Assembly (NCBI GenBank): GCA_035551995.1
Contig: DASZME010000009.1
Location: 1 to 64,000, forward strand
Length of the DNA stretch: 64,000 nucleotides
Direction: 5' to 3'
From: RYN-428 sp035551995
GTDB taxonomy: Bacteria > Planctomycetota > Phycisphaerae > Tepidisphaerales > Tepidisphaeraceae
The notes under the pieces are model-generated. The model saw only the letters and a program-made list of their open reading frames with translations. It was not told where the DNA came from and ran no database searches. Numbering within the stretch: position 1 is the stretch's first letter; the number at the start of each line of letters is the position of its first letter. Position numbers and translations under genes: made by a program. Below are positions 16,610 to 25,960 of the stretch, piece by piece.

Positions 16610-17045
16610 AGGGACCACAGCAGAAGCGAGGCCAAGCGGTCGCGCGCCTTATCGAAGCTTTGGCCTTCGACTAACAGAGATGCTCCAGCGAGCGCCGCTT
16701 CATCGCCATGGGCGTCGGCATGGATTTTTTCTTCCTAATCTCGTTTTGGCGCCGGCGCGAGCAGATTTTAGCGAGCTTGCCCGCGCCGCGCGCAATGTGA
16801 GGCCTCGTTCCGCGTCTTCGCCCGCAAAGTGTGCAACGGTAATTTCCGCGCCCGATGAAGAAAATAGGCATGGGGGTGAAATAGCCCGAAAATCGGCGGG
16901 AAAAGGCGGATTCTAAAAAATTCCAGACCGTGTCACGTCGTGGCGCCAGCTTCGCTTTAGGGGTTTGATGTAGTCGTCATGCTGATGGCTATGGAAGACC
17001 TTCGGGTTATCCACGAAATACCTATGGAGCGCGGTTGGTTCCCAC

Positions 17046-17088
17046 GGACAGTACCGCCTGCAGACGGTCTGCAGGCGGTACGCTGTCC
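17046..17088. repeat. Large imperfect palindrome
   Basis: GGACAGTACCGCCTGCAGA is followed by a three-base loop and its complement with a two-base bulge (TCTGCAGGCGGTA, CG, CTGTCC). It can fold into a hairpin of about 19 pairs. It has no T-tract and is unlike the other palindromes in the window. Confidence 0.7.
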
Positions 17089-17130
17089 GGGACTTTCTCG
17101 AAAATGGAAAGATAGAACTATAACATTAAT

Positions 17131-17237
17131 GGGAAGTGAGCGAGTGCAATAACATTCGAGCAACTTCGCCACGAGCCTCGTTTCCTCCTCCGCCAAGGCC
17201 GCACGGACTTAACCCTCCACCGTGCGGCCTTTTTTTG
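17131..17237 (+). ncRNA. Candidate small RNA ending in an intrinsic terminator
   Basis: A TATAAC box at 17119-17124 could serve as a -10 element, giving a start near 17131; a transcript of about 105 bases would end in the strong hairpin and T-run at 17195-17237. No open frame with a ribosome site fits, and no known RNA family (tmRNA, 6S, SRP, RNase P) was recognised. The call rests only on the isolated terminator and the promoter-like box. Confidence 0.3.
17195..17237 (+). terminator. Strong rho-independent terminator
   Basis: AAGGCCGCACGG and CCGTGCGGCCTT form a perfect 12-bp stem around a 13-base loop, followed directly by a run of T residues. It ends a rightward transcript. The nearest rightward gene (the Ton-operon coiled-coil protein) stops about 590 bases upstream. 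Confidence 0.85.
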
Positions 17238-17486
17238 TTTTTGGAGAGGGAAATCGTCGCTCTTCATTTCCGTCGATCTATCGCCATTCCGTATCTCCTT
17301 ATTATGCCGACAGGAATCGTGACTGCGGATTGTGCGGAGGATCGCGGATTAAGCGCGGCAACGGATTTGGCTTTATCCCGACCATTCGGGGTATCCGCGG
17401 TTGGCAATATAATTAGCCGAACTCGCCCGCGACGAGAATTCGACCGGTTCAACTCGGAGCGGGAGCCGCGATCCGGATTTTAGAAA

Positions 17487-17891
17487 TCACGTCTCCCCGA
17501 ATGCTTCTCTCTCAAACGGATTATCCTCATAAGGCCGGCGGTTTTGCATCCATAGGATCGCCATCACGCCCAAATATGCCGGGATGAAAAAAGGACCCCA
17601 TCGCTCATATTGCCGGACGTGCACGCGTTCGTGCGTTCGTGTCAGATCGAGCAGGTCCGGGTCGCGGCCCAGAACGACATGTCCCAAAGTCATGGCGGAG
17701 GCGCCGCCTTTCAAAAGCGTGCAATGCGTGAGAAACAGGCGGACGAATCGGCCATGGAGTTCAAGAACGCCATCGACGACCTTCGCGCCTCCGTAAAGGA
17801 GCGCCAGAGGTAAAAAGACCAATCCCAGCATGGTGGCGGGAAACGCCCATGCGTAAATCAGCAGCCGGGATGACATGCGCATCAATCCCAC
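17487..17891 (-). CDS. Membrane protein with HExxH-like THERVHVRQ motif
   Basis: A 134-residue protein with a hydrophobic N-terminus (YAWAFPATMLGLVFLPLALL), a central HERVHVRQYERWGP motif and a C-terminal NPFEREA. The combination is a conserved but uncharacterised family seen across bacteria; the HExxH and following Gln suggest a metal site, without proof of protease activity. The GTG at 17891 has AGAGG four bases upstream; ATGs at 17882 and 17876 are alternatives. Its start is only 14 bases from that of the divergent ABC-F gene, so the two promoters must overlap the coding regions. Confidence 0.65.
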   Translation of the reverse strand: MGLMRMSSRLLIYAWAFPATMLGLVFLPLALLYGGAKVVDGVLELHGRFVRLFLTHCTLLKGGASAMTLGHVVLGRDPDLLDLTRTHERVHVRQYERWGPFFIPAYLGVMAILWMQNRRPYEDNPFEREAFGET

Positions 17892-17905
17892 TTATCCTCT
17901 AATCC

Positions 17906-19837
17906 GTGTCAATCGCTACTTTGTCCAACATCGAGAAGACTTTTGGCAAGCGTGTTATTTTTGACAAGCTTAGTCTGAATGTCGAACGTGGCGAGCGGAT
18001 CGGCTTCATCGGATCCAACGGCTCGGGCAAAACCACGCTCTTCAAAATCCTTATCGGCCAAATGGCCATCGACGTGGGAAACGTCTCGATCGCCAAGGGA
18101 ACGAAAGTCGGGCATCTTTCGCAAGATCCGACCTTCGACGAAAAAAACACCGTCATCGACGAAGCCGAGCTGGCGTTCGCCGGGCTTCACGAATTATCGC
18201 ATCGCCTTCGAGAGATCGAGCATGAAATGGCCGGATTGACCGGCGAGCCGCTCGACCGGATCCTTCAGAAATATCAAGCCGTCCAGCACGACTTTGACCT
18301 GGCGGGGGGTTACGCGTGGCGGCATAAACTGGAAGCCACCCTGCAAGGCGTCGGACTGCTGGCCGATTCGTGGGAGCAAGCCGTTTCGACGTTATCGGGC
18401 GGGCAGCGGTCGCGGCTGGCGCTGGCTAAGTTGCTAATCAGTGAGCCGGAATTACTGTTGCTCGATGAGCCGACCAATCACCTCGATCTTGCGGCGATCG
18501 AATGGCTCGAACGATATTTGCTCGGATTCAACGGCGCGGTCGTGCTCATCAGCCATGACCGGTATCTGCTCGATCGCCTGGCGACGCGGATCGTCTGGCT
18601 GACCGCGTGCAGGTTGAAGAGTTATCCCGGCAATTATTCGGCGTTCATCGTGCAGCGCGAGTTGTCGGAGCTGACCCAGCAGCGGGCGTACGAAGAGCAG
18701 CAGGAGGACATCGAGAAGCAAAAGGAATATATCCGCCGGTTTGGCGCCAACCAGCGCGCAAGACAAGCCGCCGGGCGAAAGAAGCGCCTTGACCGCCTGC
18801 TGGCAAGCGATGAAGTGATTCAGCGCGTCGAAGCCTCCCGCGGCATCGGGCTGGCGCTCAGTTCCGATCAGCGGGCGGGCGATCAGGTGCTTTCGGTTCG
18901 CGAATTGTCGAAGGCGTTTGGCGCCAAGACGCTATGGCGATCGCTCAAGTTTGACGTTAAGCGCGGCGAGCGGATCGGCGTCATCGGTCCAAACGGCTCC
19001 GGAAAAACCACGCTGCTTGAGGTGCTGCTGGGCCGGGAGGAGGCCGACGCGGGCGCTATCAAATGGGGCGCGAGTCTGCGGATCGGATATTACGATCAAC
19101 GCCTCGATGAATTTGATCCGGAGTCCACGGTGATCGAAGAAGCATGCGGCGATCGCGATGTAAAGGAGCAACAGGTTCGCAATGTTCTTGGAACGCTTTT
19201 GTTTCGCGGCGACGACGTCTACAAAGCCGTCGGATTGCTCAGCGGCGGCGAGCGGGCGCGGGTTCGCCTGGCGCAATTGCTGTTGGATAAGCCGAATGTG
19301 CTCGTGCTTGATGAGCCGACGAATCATCTGGATATCGCGTCGCGCGAAGCGCTGGAAGGAGCGCTTGCGGGATTTGACGGCTCAATCTTCTGCGTGAGCC
19401 ATGATCGATATTTTCTGGAAAAGGTCGCGAGTCGGCTGCTGATCCTTCAACCGCCGGGCATGATCGATTTCGACGATCGCTACAGCGCGTGGGTGCAGAA
19501 GCTCGCGGACGCGGCCGAGCGCAAGGCGTCGGAAGCCCAAAGTCGCAACCGGGCAAAAAACGTCGCGGCCAAAGAATCGGCGCCGGAAACCGTCGCCGCG
19601 CGCGACGCGCGCAGAAAGGAAAATCCGTACCTGCGTCCTTTTGGCCGGCTGACGCTGGCGGAACTGGAGGGGCAGATTACCGAGACGGAAATTTCGATCG
19701 CCGAGTGTCAGGAAGACTTCGGCGCCGCCGGGAGCTTTAAGGACCCCGGCCGCGGGCGCAAGCTGCAAGAGCAGTACGAAGCCCTGGCGAAAAAACTCGA
19801 GCAGTTGGAAGAGGAATATTTTGCCAGGGAGCAGTAG
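17906..19837 (+). CDS. ABC-F family ATPase (Uup/EttA-like)
   Basis: A 643-residue soluble protein with two ABC domains and no membrane segments. The first has GSNGSGKTT (36-44), LSGGQRSRLALAKLL and LLLLDEPTNHLD; the second has GPNGSGKTT, LSGGERARVRLAQLL and LVLDEPTNHLD. A charged linker (QQEDIEKQKEYIRRF) joins them, and a C-terminal coiled coil (EGQITETEISIAE onward) resembles that of Uup. ABC-F proteins bind the ribosome E site and relieve stalling; resistance versions also exist. The start is GTG, fixed by homology to the ABC-F N-terminus. Confidence 0.92.
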   Translation: MSIATLSNIEKTFGKRVIFDKLSLNVERGERIGFIGSNGSGKTTLFKILIGQMAIDVGNVSIAKGTKVGHLSQDPTFDEKNTVIDEAELAFAGLHELSHRLREIEHEMAGLTGEPLDRILQKYQAVQHDFDLAGGYAWRHKLEATLQGVGLLADSWEQAVSTLSGGQRSRLALAKLLISEPELLLLDEPTNHLDLAAIEWLERYLLGFNGAVVLISHDRYLLDRLATRIVWLTACRLKSYPGNYSAFIVQRELSELTQQRAYEEQQEDIEKQKEYIRRFGANQRARQAAGRKKRLDRLLASDEVIQRVEASRGIGLALSSDQRAGDQVLSVRELSKAFGAKTLWRSLKFDVKRGERIGVIGPNGSGKTTLLEVLLGREEADAGAIKWGASLRIGYYDQRLDEFDPESTVIEEACGDRDVKEQQVRNVLGTLLFRGDDVYKAVGLLSGGERARVRLAQLLLDKPNVLVLDEPTNHLDIASREALEGALAGFDGSIFCVSHDRYFLEKVASRLLILQPPGMIDFDDRYSAWVQKLADAAERKASEAQSRNRAKNVAAKESAPETVAARDARRKENPYLRPFGRLTLAELEGQITETEISIAECQEDFGAAGSFKDPGRGRKLQEQYEALAKKLEQLEEEYFAREQ

Positions 19838-20106
19838 GCACTTTGTCGAGTTAAAAAATCGAACATGGAAAGGGCATCTCGTCAGACGCGATCCAACCGC
19901 CAGTTGGGGATTCTGCTTCGTATCACGAAATCGTCACCCCCCAAGAATATGAAAGAAATCAAACGTTATGGCCCCAACCAATAGAGCGACGAGCGATCGG
20001 CGGTAAATTCACAGATCGATGCAAGTCACGAGTTCCCGGCGGCCAGCGCGTGCGCCAATATATTGGTCGGCGGTAATGCGTCGCTGCATCCCCCGACGGA
20101 GCCGAT

Positions 20107-20781
20107 TCATTTTTCCGAATCGACCTTTGCGACGACGATCCCTTTCAGGAAGACGGCGCTGCCGATGGGCTGGGCTTGATTGGCCATCGTATCAAACTTG
20201 GAGAACTGTCCGATGACCGCCACCTTGACCTCTTGGCCCTGGCCTTGAAACGCGACCGTCACGTCGGAGGCCTGAAGGTGATAACGCTGACCGTCGATGA
20301 AGATACCGTCGGCCGAGTCGCGGTGGTCATCGATGCTGCCGGATTTGAACTGCCATTGATAGCCATCGAGCCTGAGCGGCTGATCCTTGTCCAGCGGAAT
20401 CACCATGTAATAGCTGTTTCCGCCGTAGGTCGGTTTGATGGCGGCTTTGGGATCGTCGCTGTAGAGAACGGCGGTGTTATCGCTCTGATTAATATGCAGG
20501 CGAGCCCGGGGGAATTCGTAGAGCATGCCCAAATCGTCCGGCGTGCCACGCTCGAAAAGCCTGAAAGTGGACGTAACGACGACCGGTTGAGTGGCGGGCG
20601 GTTTCATCGCAGCCGTTGCGCTCGTCGCGGCGTCGGCGACAGGCACGGGCTGAGTTGCGGGAACCGAGGCGGTGTGATCCGCGGAGGCATCGGACGTCGA
20701 GGCGGATTCCTTCGGGTCGCCGCAACCGCACAAGAGCGATGCGCCCAACGCCGCCGATAGAATCCAATCATTACGAATCAT
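20107..20781 (-). CDS. Lipoprotein of unknown function
   Basis: A 224-residue protein with a lipobox, SLLCGC, after a hydrophobic stretch (ILSAALGASLLCGCGD), so the mature N-terminus would be a lipid-modified Cys. A low-complexity Ala/Thr/Pro linker (to about residue 70) precedes a compact domain without recognised family. Residues such as DDHRDSADGIFIDG suggest a beta-rich fold. The 270 bases between it and the ABC-F gene hold nothing clear. Confidence 0.65.
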   Translation of the reverse strand: MIRNDWILSAALGASLLCGCGDPKESASTSDASADHTASVPATQPVPVADAATSATAAMKPPATQPVVVTSTFRLFERGTPDDLGMLYEFPRARLHINQSDNTAVLYSDDPKAAIKPTYGGNSYYMVIPLDKDQPLRLDGYQWQFKSGSIDDHRDSADGIFIDGQRYHLQASDVTVAFQGQGQEVKVAVIGQFSKFDTMANQAQPIGSAVFLKGIVVAKVDSEK

Positions 20782-20868
20782 GCCTTCCTCCTTCGGTCGG
20801 CTATGCCGCCGGAGCTATCCCGACATCGAAACGCGCCGGAACATCATAAGCGAGTATATCATAGTCCA

Positions 20869-21609
20869 ATGACCCATGCGTTGCCAAGCAAATTCACCGA
20901 GCCCGACTTTCTATGCGAAGGCTGCGGCTACACCTTGAGCGGCCTGCGCGCCGGCACAAACTGCCCCGAATGCGGAAGTTCCGCCGCCATCAGTGCCGCC
21001 GCCCTGCGCGGGCCGTCGCGGTGGGATCGACCGGGGAGCGGCCTTTGGGGCTTCGTCTTGACCACATGCGAGGTTTTGTTTCACCCCGAACGATTTTATC
21101 GGTCGCTGGCGACGCGATACGGTCGAGAACGATCGAAGTGGTTTGCGATTATTCATCAGGGGATCGTTTCGCTCATCATGGGATCGGCTTTTTACATTCA
21201 CATTACGTGGTTTTTGTACCTGACGACGTGGTACCGGGTTCAAGACTTGATTGGCGCCGTCACGCCTGGAATCCTCGCCTATTCCGCCGCGGTATTTGTC
21301 ACGCTTGCCGTTTCGACGCGAATCGCCGCCCGATTAACGTCATGGGAAGCGGGTTATCGCGGATTGCGATTGCCGGTGAACGTGGTGATGCGCGGGCTGG
21401 ATTTTCATGCCGTCCACTACCTGCCGGTGGCGATCGTCGCGTTAATCACGGTGGCGGGATGGCGCTCGTTGATCCAATGGCGCGTACTGGGCCCCACGAC
21501 AAACCTGGATTATCTCTATTTGATCAGCGGCGAAGTGGTGGCCAGCGCGGCGTATTTGTTTTGGACGTATTGGATCGGGATGAGAAATATGATGTATGCG
21601 AATGCGTAG
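20869..21609 (+). CDS. Zinc-ribbon membrane protein (Yip1-like)
   Basis: A 246-residue protein. The N-terminus has a zinc ribbon, CEGCGYTLSGLRAGTNCPEC, a module common in planctomycete membrane proteins. Four to five hydrophobic segments follow, with a Yip1-like layout (WFAIIHQGIVSLIMGSAFYI, VTPGILAYSAAVFVTLAV). Its role is unknown. The ATG at 20869 is preferred, since the 22 residues in front of it look non-coding; TATATC lies eight bases before it, so the transcript may have a very short leader. Confidence 0.65.
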   Translation: MTHALPSKFTEPDFLCEGCGYTLSGLRAGTNCPECGSSAAISAAALRGPSRWDRPGSGLWGFVLTTCEVLFHPERFYRSLATRYGRERSKWFAIIHQGIVSLIMGSAFYIHITWFLYLTTWYRVQDLIGAVTPGILAYSAAVFVTLAVSTRIAARLTSWEAGYRGLRLPVNVVMRGLDFHAVHYLPVAIVALITVAGWRSLIQWRVLGPTTNLDYLYLISGEVVASAAYLFWTYWIGMRNMMYANA

Positions 21610-21829
21610 GTTTTGCCGGAATCTACACGACTCGATACGCCAGCGTGGGTATACGATCGCTCATCGGATCTCGACGATTCGTTGCCCCGAATCGAGAGCG
21701 CAAACGCACTCCTACTGTTGGTTTGGCCAAATGGGTGGCGACGCGCACGCTCGGCCACCGGAGAATAGCTCCAACCTCCTGCGCGATTCTTGCAAAATAA
21801 ACGTGTTCCCATTCAATGCTACTGTGACA

Positions 21830-23890
21830 CTACCGATCCCAAACGGTAACGCGGGCGACGCTGCATCGATGGCCGGACGTCGGATGAATCTCGATCGCGT
21901 CAAATCGGCATGTCTGAAAATCAAGGCTTCGCCATTGCAATCCAACGACGTCGACCGGTTCAGTCGTCAGATGCCGATCAATGCGCTGCAGCGATGGCTG
22001 CACGAAAGGCACGTTGGCTCCCTTCAGACTAAGCGTCACTTCAAAAACTTCCTCCGGCGGCGCGGCGAGAATTTCGATTCGGGCTCCGGAAATGGAAGCC
22101 GTGCGGCGATAGACGAGTTCTTTGCCCGGCTCGAGAATCGTCGTTCCCGGAGCGTCGGCGACGTAGCCGTTGGTAAGCCGGTGCGTGCCGAATTCCGCCG
22201 ACAGAACCGATTTGAAATCACGAAGATCGATCAGTTTCAAAGGGGGGACGATTTCCGCCATGTCGGCCACGAAGCTGCGCGTCGGATTGAAACCTCGCCT
22301 TGACGAGAGCAGTGGGTAGATGAGCACCGTATCGACATTGCGCCTGCGGAGCTTGTAGCTGTAGATTTGCGGGCCGCACATAAAGTCGTTCTGCAGGACC
22401 TGTTCGTCTTCGCGCATCGCGATCGTCTGACGGGCGAGGTAGCCGACCAGGGAAGGCCGATGATGAAAAATCTGAAGCTGTTGCGCGTATCCATCCCCGC
22501 CGTCAAATAAGGGCAGGTTCGCGACCGGGGCGGCGCCGGGCCCGACTTCCGCCAGGGCGGGGGGAGGCCGGTAAGACGGCAACGGCTCGTGCGGCCGATA
22601 GCATTCGGCGATGATCCAAACGCCGATGACGGCCAAAATCACCATGCCGATCCCGCGGCCTCGCGCGCCGCGAAAACGGTCGAGAATCTGCTCGGCGCCC
22701 GCGGCGGCGACGACCGCCAGGAAAAACATCGCCATGACCACGGACCGGCTAGGCGTGCGCTGCAAACTAAAAAGCGGCGCCTTCATCAACACGCTGTAGG
22801 GCATCCACATCAACCGATGTCCCATGACGTGCAATCGAGGCCCCATGACGATGACATAGAAAAAGAGCGAGAGCAGTACCGCCATCCAAAGCCATCCCGC
22901 GCGCAACCGCAGGCGCGACAATCCGATTGCCGCCAGCAGCAGCATCGGAAACCCGATAAACACCTCGCAGGAAGCGGCTCTCGACCAGAGCCGCGCGTTG
23001 ATCGAATGAAACAATCCGCCATAGAGCGGCGTCAGCGGATCGCCGGCAAAATCGTGCGTCGGCGTGACCAGCGCCAACAAATCAGCCGAACAAATTTCAT
23101 GTTCGATCGGATTGGGCTTTATGACCGCGGGCGCCAGCGCGAACTCGACCAGATACGGCTGCGCGATGGCCAGCGCCGATGCGAGCGCCAGTAAAAAACC
23201 GAGCAATCCCATTTTGCCGAGCCGCGCGACAAAAGCCCGCCGCTGCGTTGGCCACAGGCAAATCGCCGCCGTCATCACGGCCATCGCCAGGAGACACCAC
23301 ACCACGAATTCAGAAAAATAAAGACTGATCGCCAGGGAACAAGCGAACGCGACCGTTCGCCATCGGGTTGGGTTCCTGAACCATCGAACCGCGAACAAGG
23401 CGTTCATCGGAATGATAAAACCCGACAGTAAGGTCAGATGGAGGTTCCTGCCGTAGAAACAAAAAAACGAATTACCGACGGCGGCGAGCGCCGACGGCAT
23501 CGCCGAAAAACCGATCTCTTTCAGGAACAGGTACATGAAAAATAACAGCAGCGCAAAGCAAGCCCACAAGCCCAGATGATAAGCGATGAACGGATACATG
23601 GGCCCATGATCCGTCGCCGCGTCCACCAGAAATGTCAGTGGCAGGAAACCGCCGGCCAGCGAATGATGCGTAAGATTGGCGCCGGTCGGGTAATAGATTA
23701 GGTCCGTTTCAAACGGGGTAACGCCGTTCTTGACGTTTTCATTGACGACCCAGAGATTCCAGATCATCTGGCCGAGATCGCCGCCCGAAATCGAAGCGCC
23801 GTCGAGCGGAAAGATGCGTGGCCGCTCCATCGCGCCGGCGAGCAATACGCAGAAGGTCGATAGCCCGATGATGCGAAGCAGTTTTGTCAA
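21830..23890 (-). CDS. Polytopic membrane protein, GT-C glycosyltransferase-like
   Basis: A roughly 686-residue protein with about 11 membrane segments, an early periplasmic loop (GGDLGQMIWNLWVVNENVKN, with acidic residues as in GT-C enzymes) and a C-terminal soluble domain. It resembles uncharacterised YfhO/GT-C type proteins that transfer sugars from lipid carriers. The frame is open to 24133, but the first 80 residues look non-coding; the start given is a TTG at 23890 preceded by a G-rich stretch, just before TKLLRIIGLSTFCVLLAG. It converges with the zinc-ribbon membrane gene. Confidence 0.6.
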   Translation of the reverse strand: MTKLLRIIGLSTFCVLLAGAMERPRIFPLDGASISGGDLGQMIWNLWVVNENVKNGVTPFETDLIYYPTGANLTHHSLAGGFLPLTFLVDAATDHGPMYPFIAYHLGLWACFALLLFFMYLFLKEIGFSAMPSALAAVGNSFFCFYGRNLHLTLLSGFIIPMNALFAVRWFRNPTRWRTVAFACSLAISLYFSEFVVWCLLAMAVMTAAICLWPTQRRAFVARLGKMGLLGFLLALASALAIAQPYLVEFALAPAVIKPNPIEHEICSADLLALVTPTHDFAGDPLTPLYGGLFHSINARLWSRAASCEVFIGFPMLLLAAIGLSRLRLRAGWLWMAVLLSLFFYVIVMGPRLHVMGHRLMWMPYSVLMKAPLFSLQRTPSRSVVMAMFFLAVVAAAGAEQILDRFRGARGRGIGMVILAVIGVWIIAECYRPHEPLPSYRPPPALAEVGPGAAPVANLPLFDGGDGYAQQLQIFHHRPSLVGYLARQTIAMREDEQVLQNDFMCGPQIYSYKLRRRNVDTVLIYPLLSSRRGFNPTRSFVADMAEIVPPLKLIDLRDFKSVLSAEFGTHRLTNGYVADAPGTTILEPGKELVYRRTASISGARIEILAAPPEEVFEVTLSLKGANVPFVQPSLQRIDRHLTTEPVDVVGLQWRSLDFQTCRFDAIEIHPTSGHRCSVARVTVWDR

Positions 23891-24286
23891 TGTGATTTGC
23901 CCCCCACGACACGCCGAGGTATCCGGATCCGAGACCTTTGAATAATCTGTAGCACGAACGTCCCGGCTCAACGCCGTCAATTTAACGTCTTTTCGCAACT
24001 CCGCGGCGCGCTTTATCGCATGGGCTGGCGCAAAGCTCGGCCTCCTGAGAAAATGGTGTCGCTGAACCCACCAATTTACAGGAGGCCACGGACGGCAAGC
24101 TTCTCCGCCATGCTCGGTCACGTCAAGGAACACGTCGAGACACGTCCACCAATGTCCGCCGCGTGAATTTCATCTTCGCGGCGCCGCCCCTTTGCAACAG
24201 GCCGTCCAAAGGTTCAAATGGCGGAGCACAAGAGAATCGTCCATCCTCTTTTACTCTTTACCCTTTACGCTTTACTCTTGCTTCCT
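23891..24286. other. Divergent intergenic region
   Basis: This 396-base stretch separates the GT-C-like gene and gltX. It must hold both promoters. A frame extending the leftward gene is open here but has no membrane segments or family likeness. Directly before gltX lies a pyrimidine-rich tract with repeated TTTACTCTTTAC-like units (about 24249-24280). Confidence 0.45.
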
Positions 24287-25924
24287 ATGTCCTCCACCAC
24301 CATCGTCACCCGTTTCGCCCCTTCCCCAACCGGTTATCTTCATGTGGGCGGGGCGAGAACCGCGTTGTTCAACTGGCTGCTCGCCCGCCACACCGGCGGT
24401 AAATTTCTCCTGCGCATCGAAGACACCGACCTCGCCCGCAGCACGGAGGAAGCCACGCGTCAGTTGCTAGAAGACCTTCGCTGGCTCGGCTTTCATTGGG
24501 ACAACGCCGAGCTGGTGTTTCAATCCAAACGGCTGCCGATTTATAACGCCGTCATCGATAACCTGATCTCTCGCGGGCTCGCCTACAAAGCCTACGAAAC
24601 CAACGAAGAGCTCACCGCCCAGCGCAGCCAGGCCGAGCGCGCCAAACGACAATACCGCTACCGCCGGCCCGCGCTGACCGACGAGCAAATCCGCCAGTAC
24701 GAATCCGAGGGACGCCCGCACGTGGTGCGCTTTGCGATGGCGGTGCATGAATACCGTTTTGACGACGCCGTCCTCGGCCCAAACCAGGGCTTCGCCGCCG
24801 GCGAGGTTCAGGACTTTGTCATCCGCAAGAGCGACGGCATGCCGACCTACCATTTCGGCGTCGTCGTCGACGATGAGGAGATGGGCATCACCCACGTTCT
24901 CCGCGGTCAGGAGCACCTGCTCAATACCTGTAACCACATCGCCCTGCAGGAAGCCTTAGGCTACCCGCGTCCGATCTATGCGCATCTTCCGGTGATCCTG
25001 AACCCCGAGACCGGCGAAAAACTGAGCAAGCGCGATCGCGACCAGAAAATCCGCAAACGGGCCGGCGAAGTGATGCGGAACACGAAGAAATCCCCCGCCG
25101 ACCTGGCCGCGATAACCGGTTTGCCGCTGGATCGGCTCACCGAATGGCTGGCCAACGACAAGAAGCAGCTTGACCTGTCCGAGCAGCCGAAAGTGATGAA
25201 AGCCGTCGGCTTGCGCGAAGCGGATTTGCCGGAAATCATGGTGCATGATTTCCGCAAGAACGGCTATCTCCCCGAAGTCCTCAACAACTTCCTCGCCCTG
25301 CTCGGCTGGAGCCCCGGCGGGGACCGCGAACGAATGAGCATGGAGGAACTGGTCAGCCTCTTCTCCCTCGACGGCATCGGCAAAGCCAACGCCAAATTCA
25401 ACCGTGATAAATTGCTGGCGTTCAACACCGAAGCATGCGCCGCCGGGTCAACGAACGCTCGGATGGTAGAAGCCATGCGGGATTTTTTGTCGGTCAATCC
25501 CGATTCGCCGTTGCGCGAGGCGTCGGACCATGATATCGAACAGGTTCTCCAGATGAACCACGGGTTTCACATCCTGCGTGAGCCGGACGATAAATCCCGG
25601 TTTCTATTCATTCCCGACAAGCAGGTGGAATATCAAACCGACGCCCTGGACAAGGTTTTAAGGAAGAACGAATCGCAGGGCGCGAAGGCGCTGCGGGAGG
25701 TTCGGGCCGCGTTGGAGCAGGTCGAGCCGTGGAACGCCGGGCAGGTCGAGCAGGCGATTAAAGCGTTTTGCGATCAACGGCAAATAGGTTTGGGAAAGGT
25801 CGCGCAGCCGATTCGGGTGGCCGTGAGCGGATCGGCGGTCAGCCCGCCAATCTTCGAAACGCTGGAATTTTTGGGTCGAGCCCGCACGATCGCCAGGATC
25901 GATCGATGTTTGTCGAGCCTTTGA
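24287..25924 (+). CDS. gltX: Glutamyl-tRNA synthetase (with insertion)
   Basis: A 545-residue class I synthetase that charges tRNA-Glu. It shows RFAPSPTGYLHVGGARTALF (HIGH region), LRIEDTDLARS, a zinc-less middle region, LRGQEHLLNTCNH and the KMSKS-equivalent EKLSKRD. Between that motif and the conserved NGYLPEVLNNFLALLGW there are about 65 extra residues (including KSPADLAAITGLPLDRLTEW), which explains the length above the usual 470-500. The ATG at 24287 starts the catalytic domain; no ribosome site is seen, and a pyrimidine-rich tract precedes it. The secreted TPR-like gene follows. Confidence 0.95.
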   Translation: MSSTTIVTRFAPSPTGYLHVGGARTALFNWLLARHTGGKFLLRIEDTDLARSTEEATRQLLEDLRWLGFHWDNAELVFQSKRLPIYNAVIDNLISRGLAYKAYETNEELTAQRSQAERAKRQYRYRRPALTDEQIRQYESEGRPHVVRFAMAVHEYRFDDAVLGPNQGFAAGEVQDFVIRKSDGMPTYHFGVVVDDEEMGITHVLRGQEHLLNTCNHIALQEALGYPRPIYAHLPVILNPETGEKLSKRDRDQKIRKRAGEVMRNTKKSPADLAAITGLPLDRLTEWLANDKKQLDLSEQPKVMKAVGLREADLPEIMVHDFRKNGYLPEVLNNFLALLGWSPGGDRERMSMEELVSLFSLDGIGKANAKFNRDKLLAFNTEACAAGSTNARMVEAMRDFLSVNPDSPLREASDHDIEQVLQMNHGFHILREPDDKSRFLFIPDKQVEYQTDALDKVLRKNESQGAKALREVRAALEQVEPWNAGQVEQAIKAFCDQRQIGLGKVAQPIRVAVSGSAVSPPIFETLEFLGRARTIARIDRCLSSL

Positions 25925-25960
25925 ACGATTGTGTTCTTGGAAAATCATTGTTCACCGCAT

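Larger units (their letters stand above)
16610..17486. other. Long intergenic region with palindrome and terminator
   Basis: This 877-base stretch follows the Ton operon. It holds the palindrome at 17046-17088, a possible short transcript at 17131-17237 and a strong terminator. Several open frames of 60-115 codons on both strands have no family likeness or good start context; I do not call them. Part of it may be decayed coding sequence that I cannot identify. Confidence 0.5.

Noticed and set aside
16671..16916. Short frames on both strands with Cys pairs (CTLCGRRRG)
   Set aside because: No ribosome site and no conserved pattern beyond one CxxC; coding status unsupported.
17440..17460. GGTTCAACTC resembling a tRNA T-loop
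   Set aside because: No acceptor or anticodon arms can be folded around it.
17136..17483. Rightward frame of 115 codons over the terminator
   Set aside because: It would run through the strong terminator, and its residues are unlike any family.
23891..24133. N-terminal extension of the GT-C-like membrane protein
   Set aside because: Composition unlike the rest of the protein; the membrane protein plausibly begins at about 23890.
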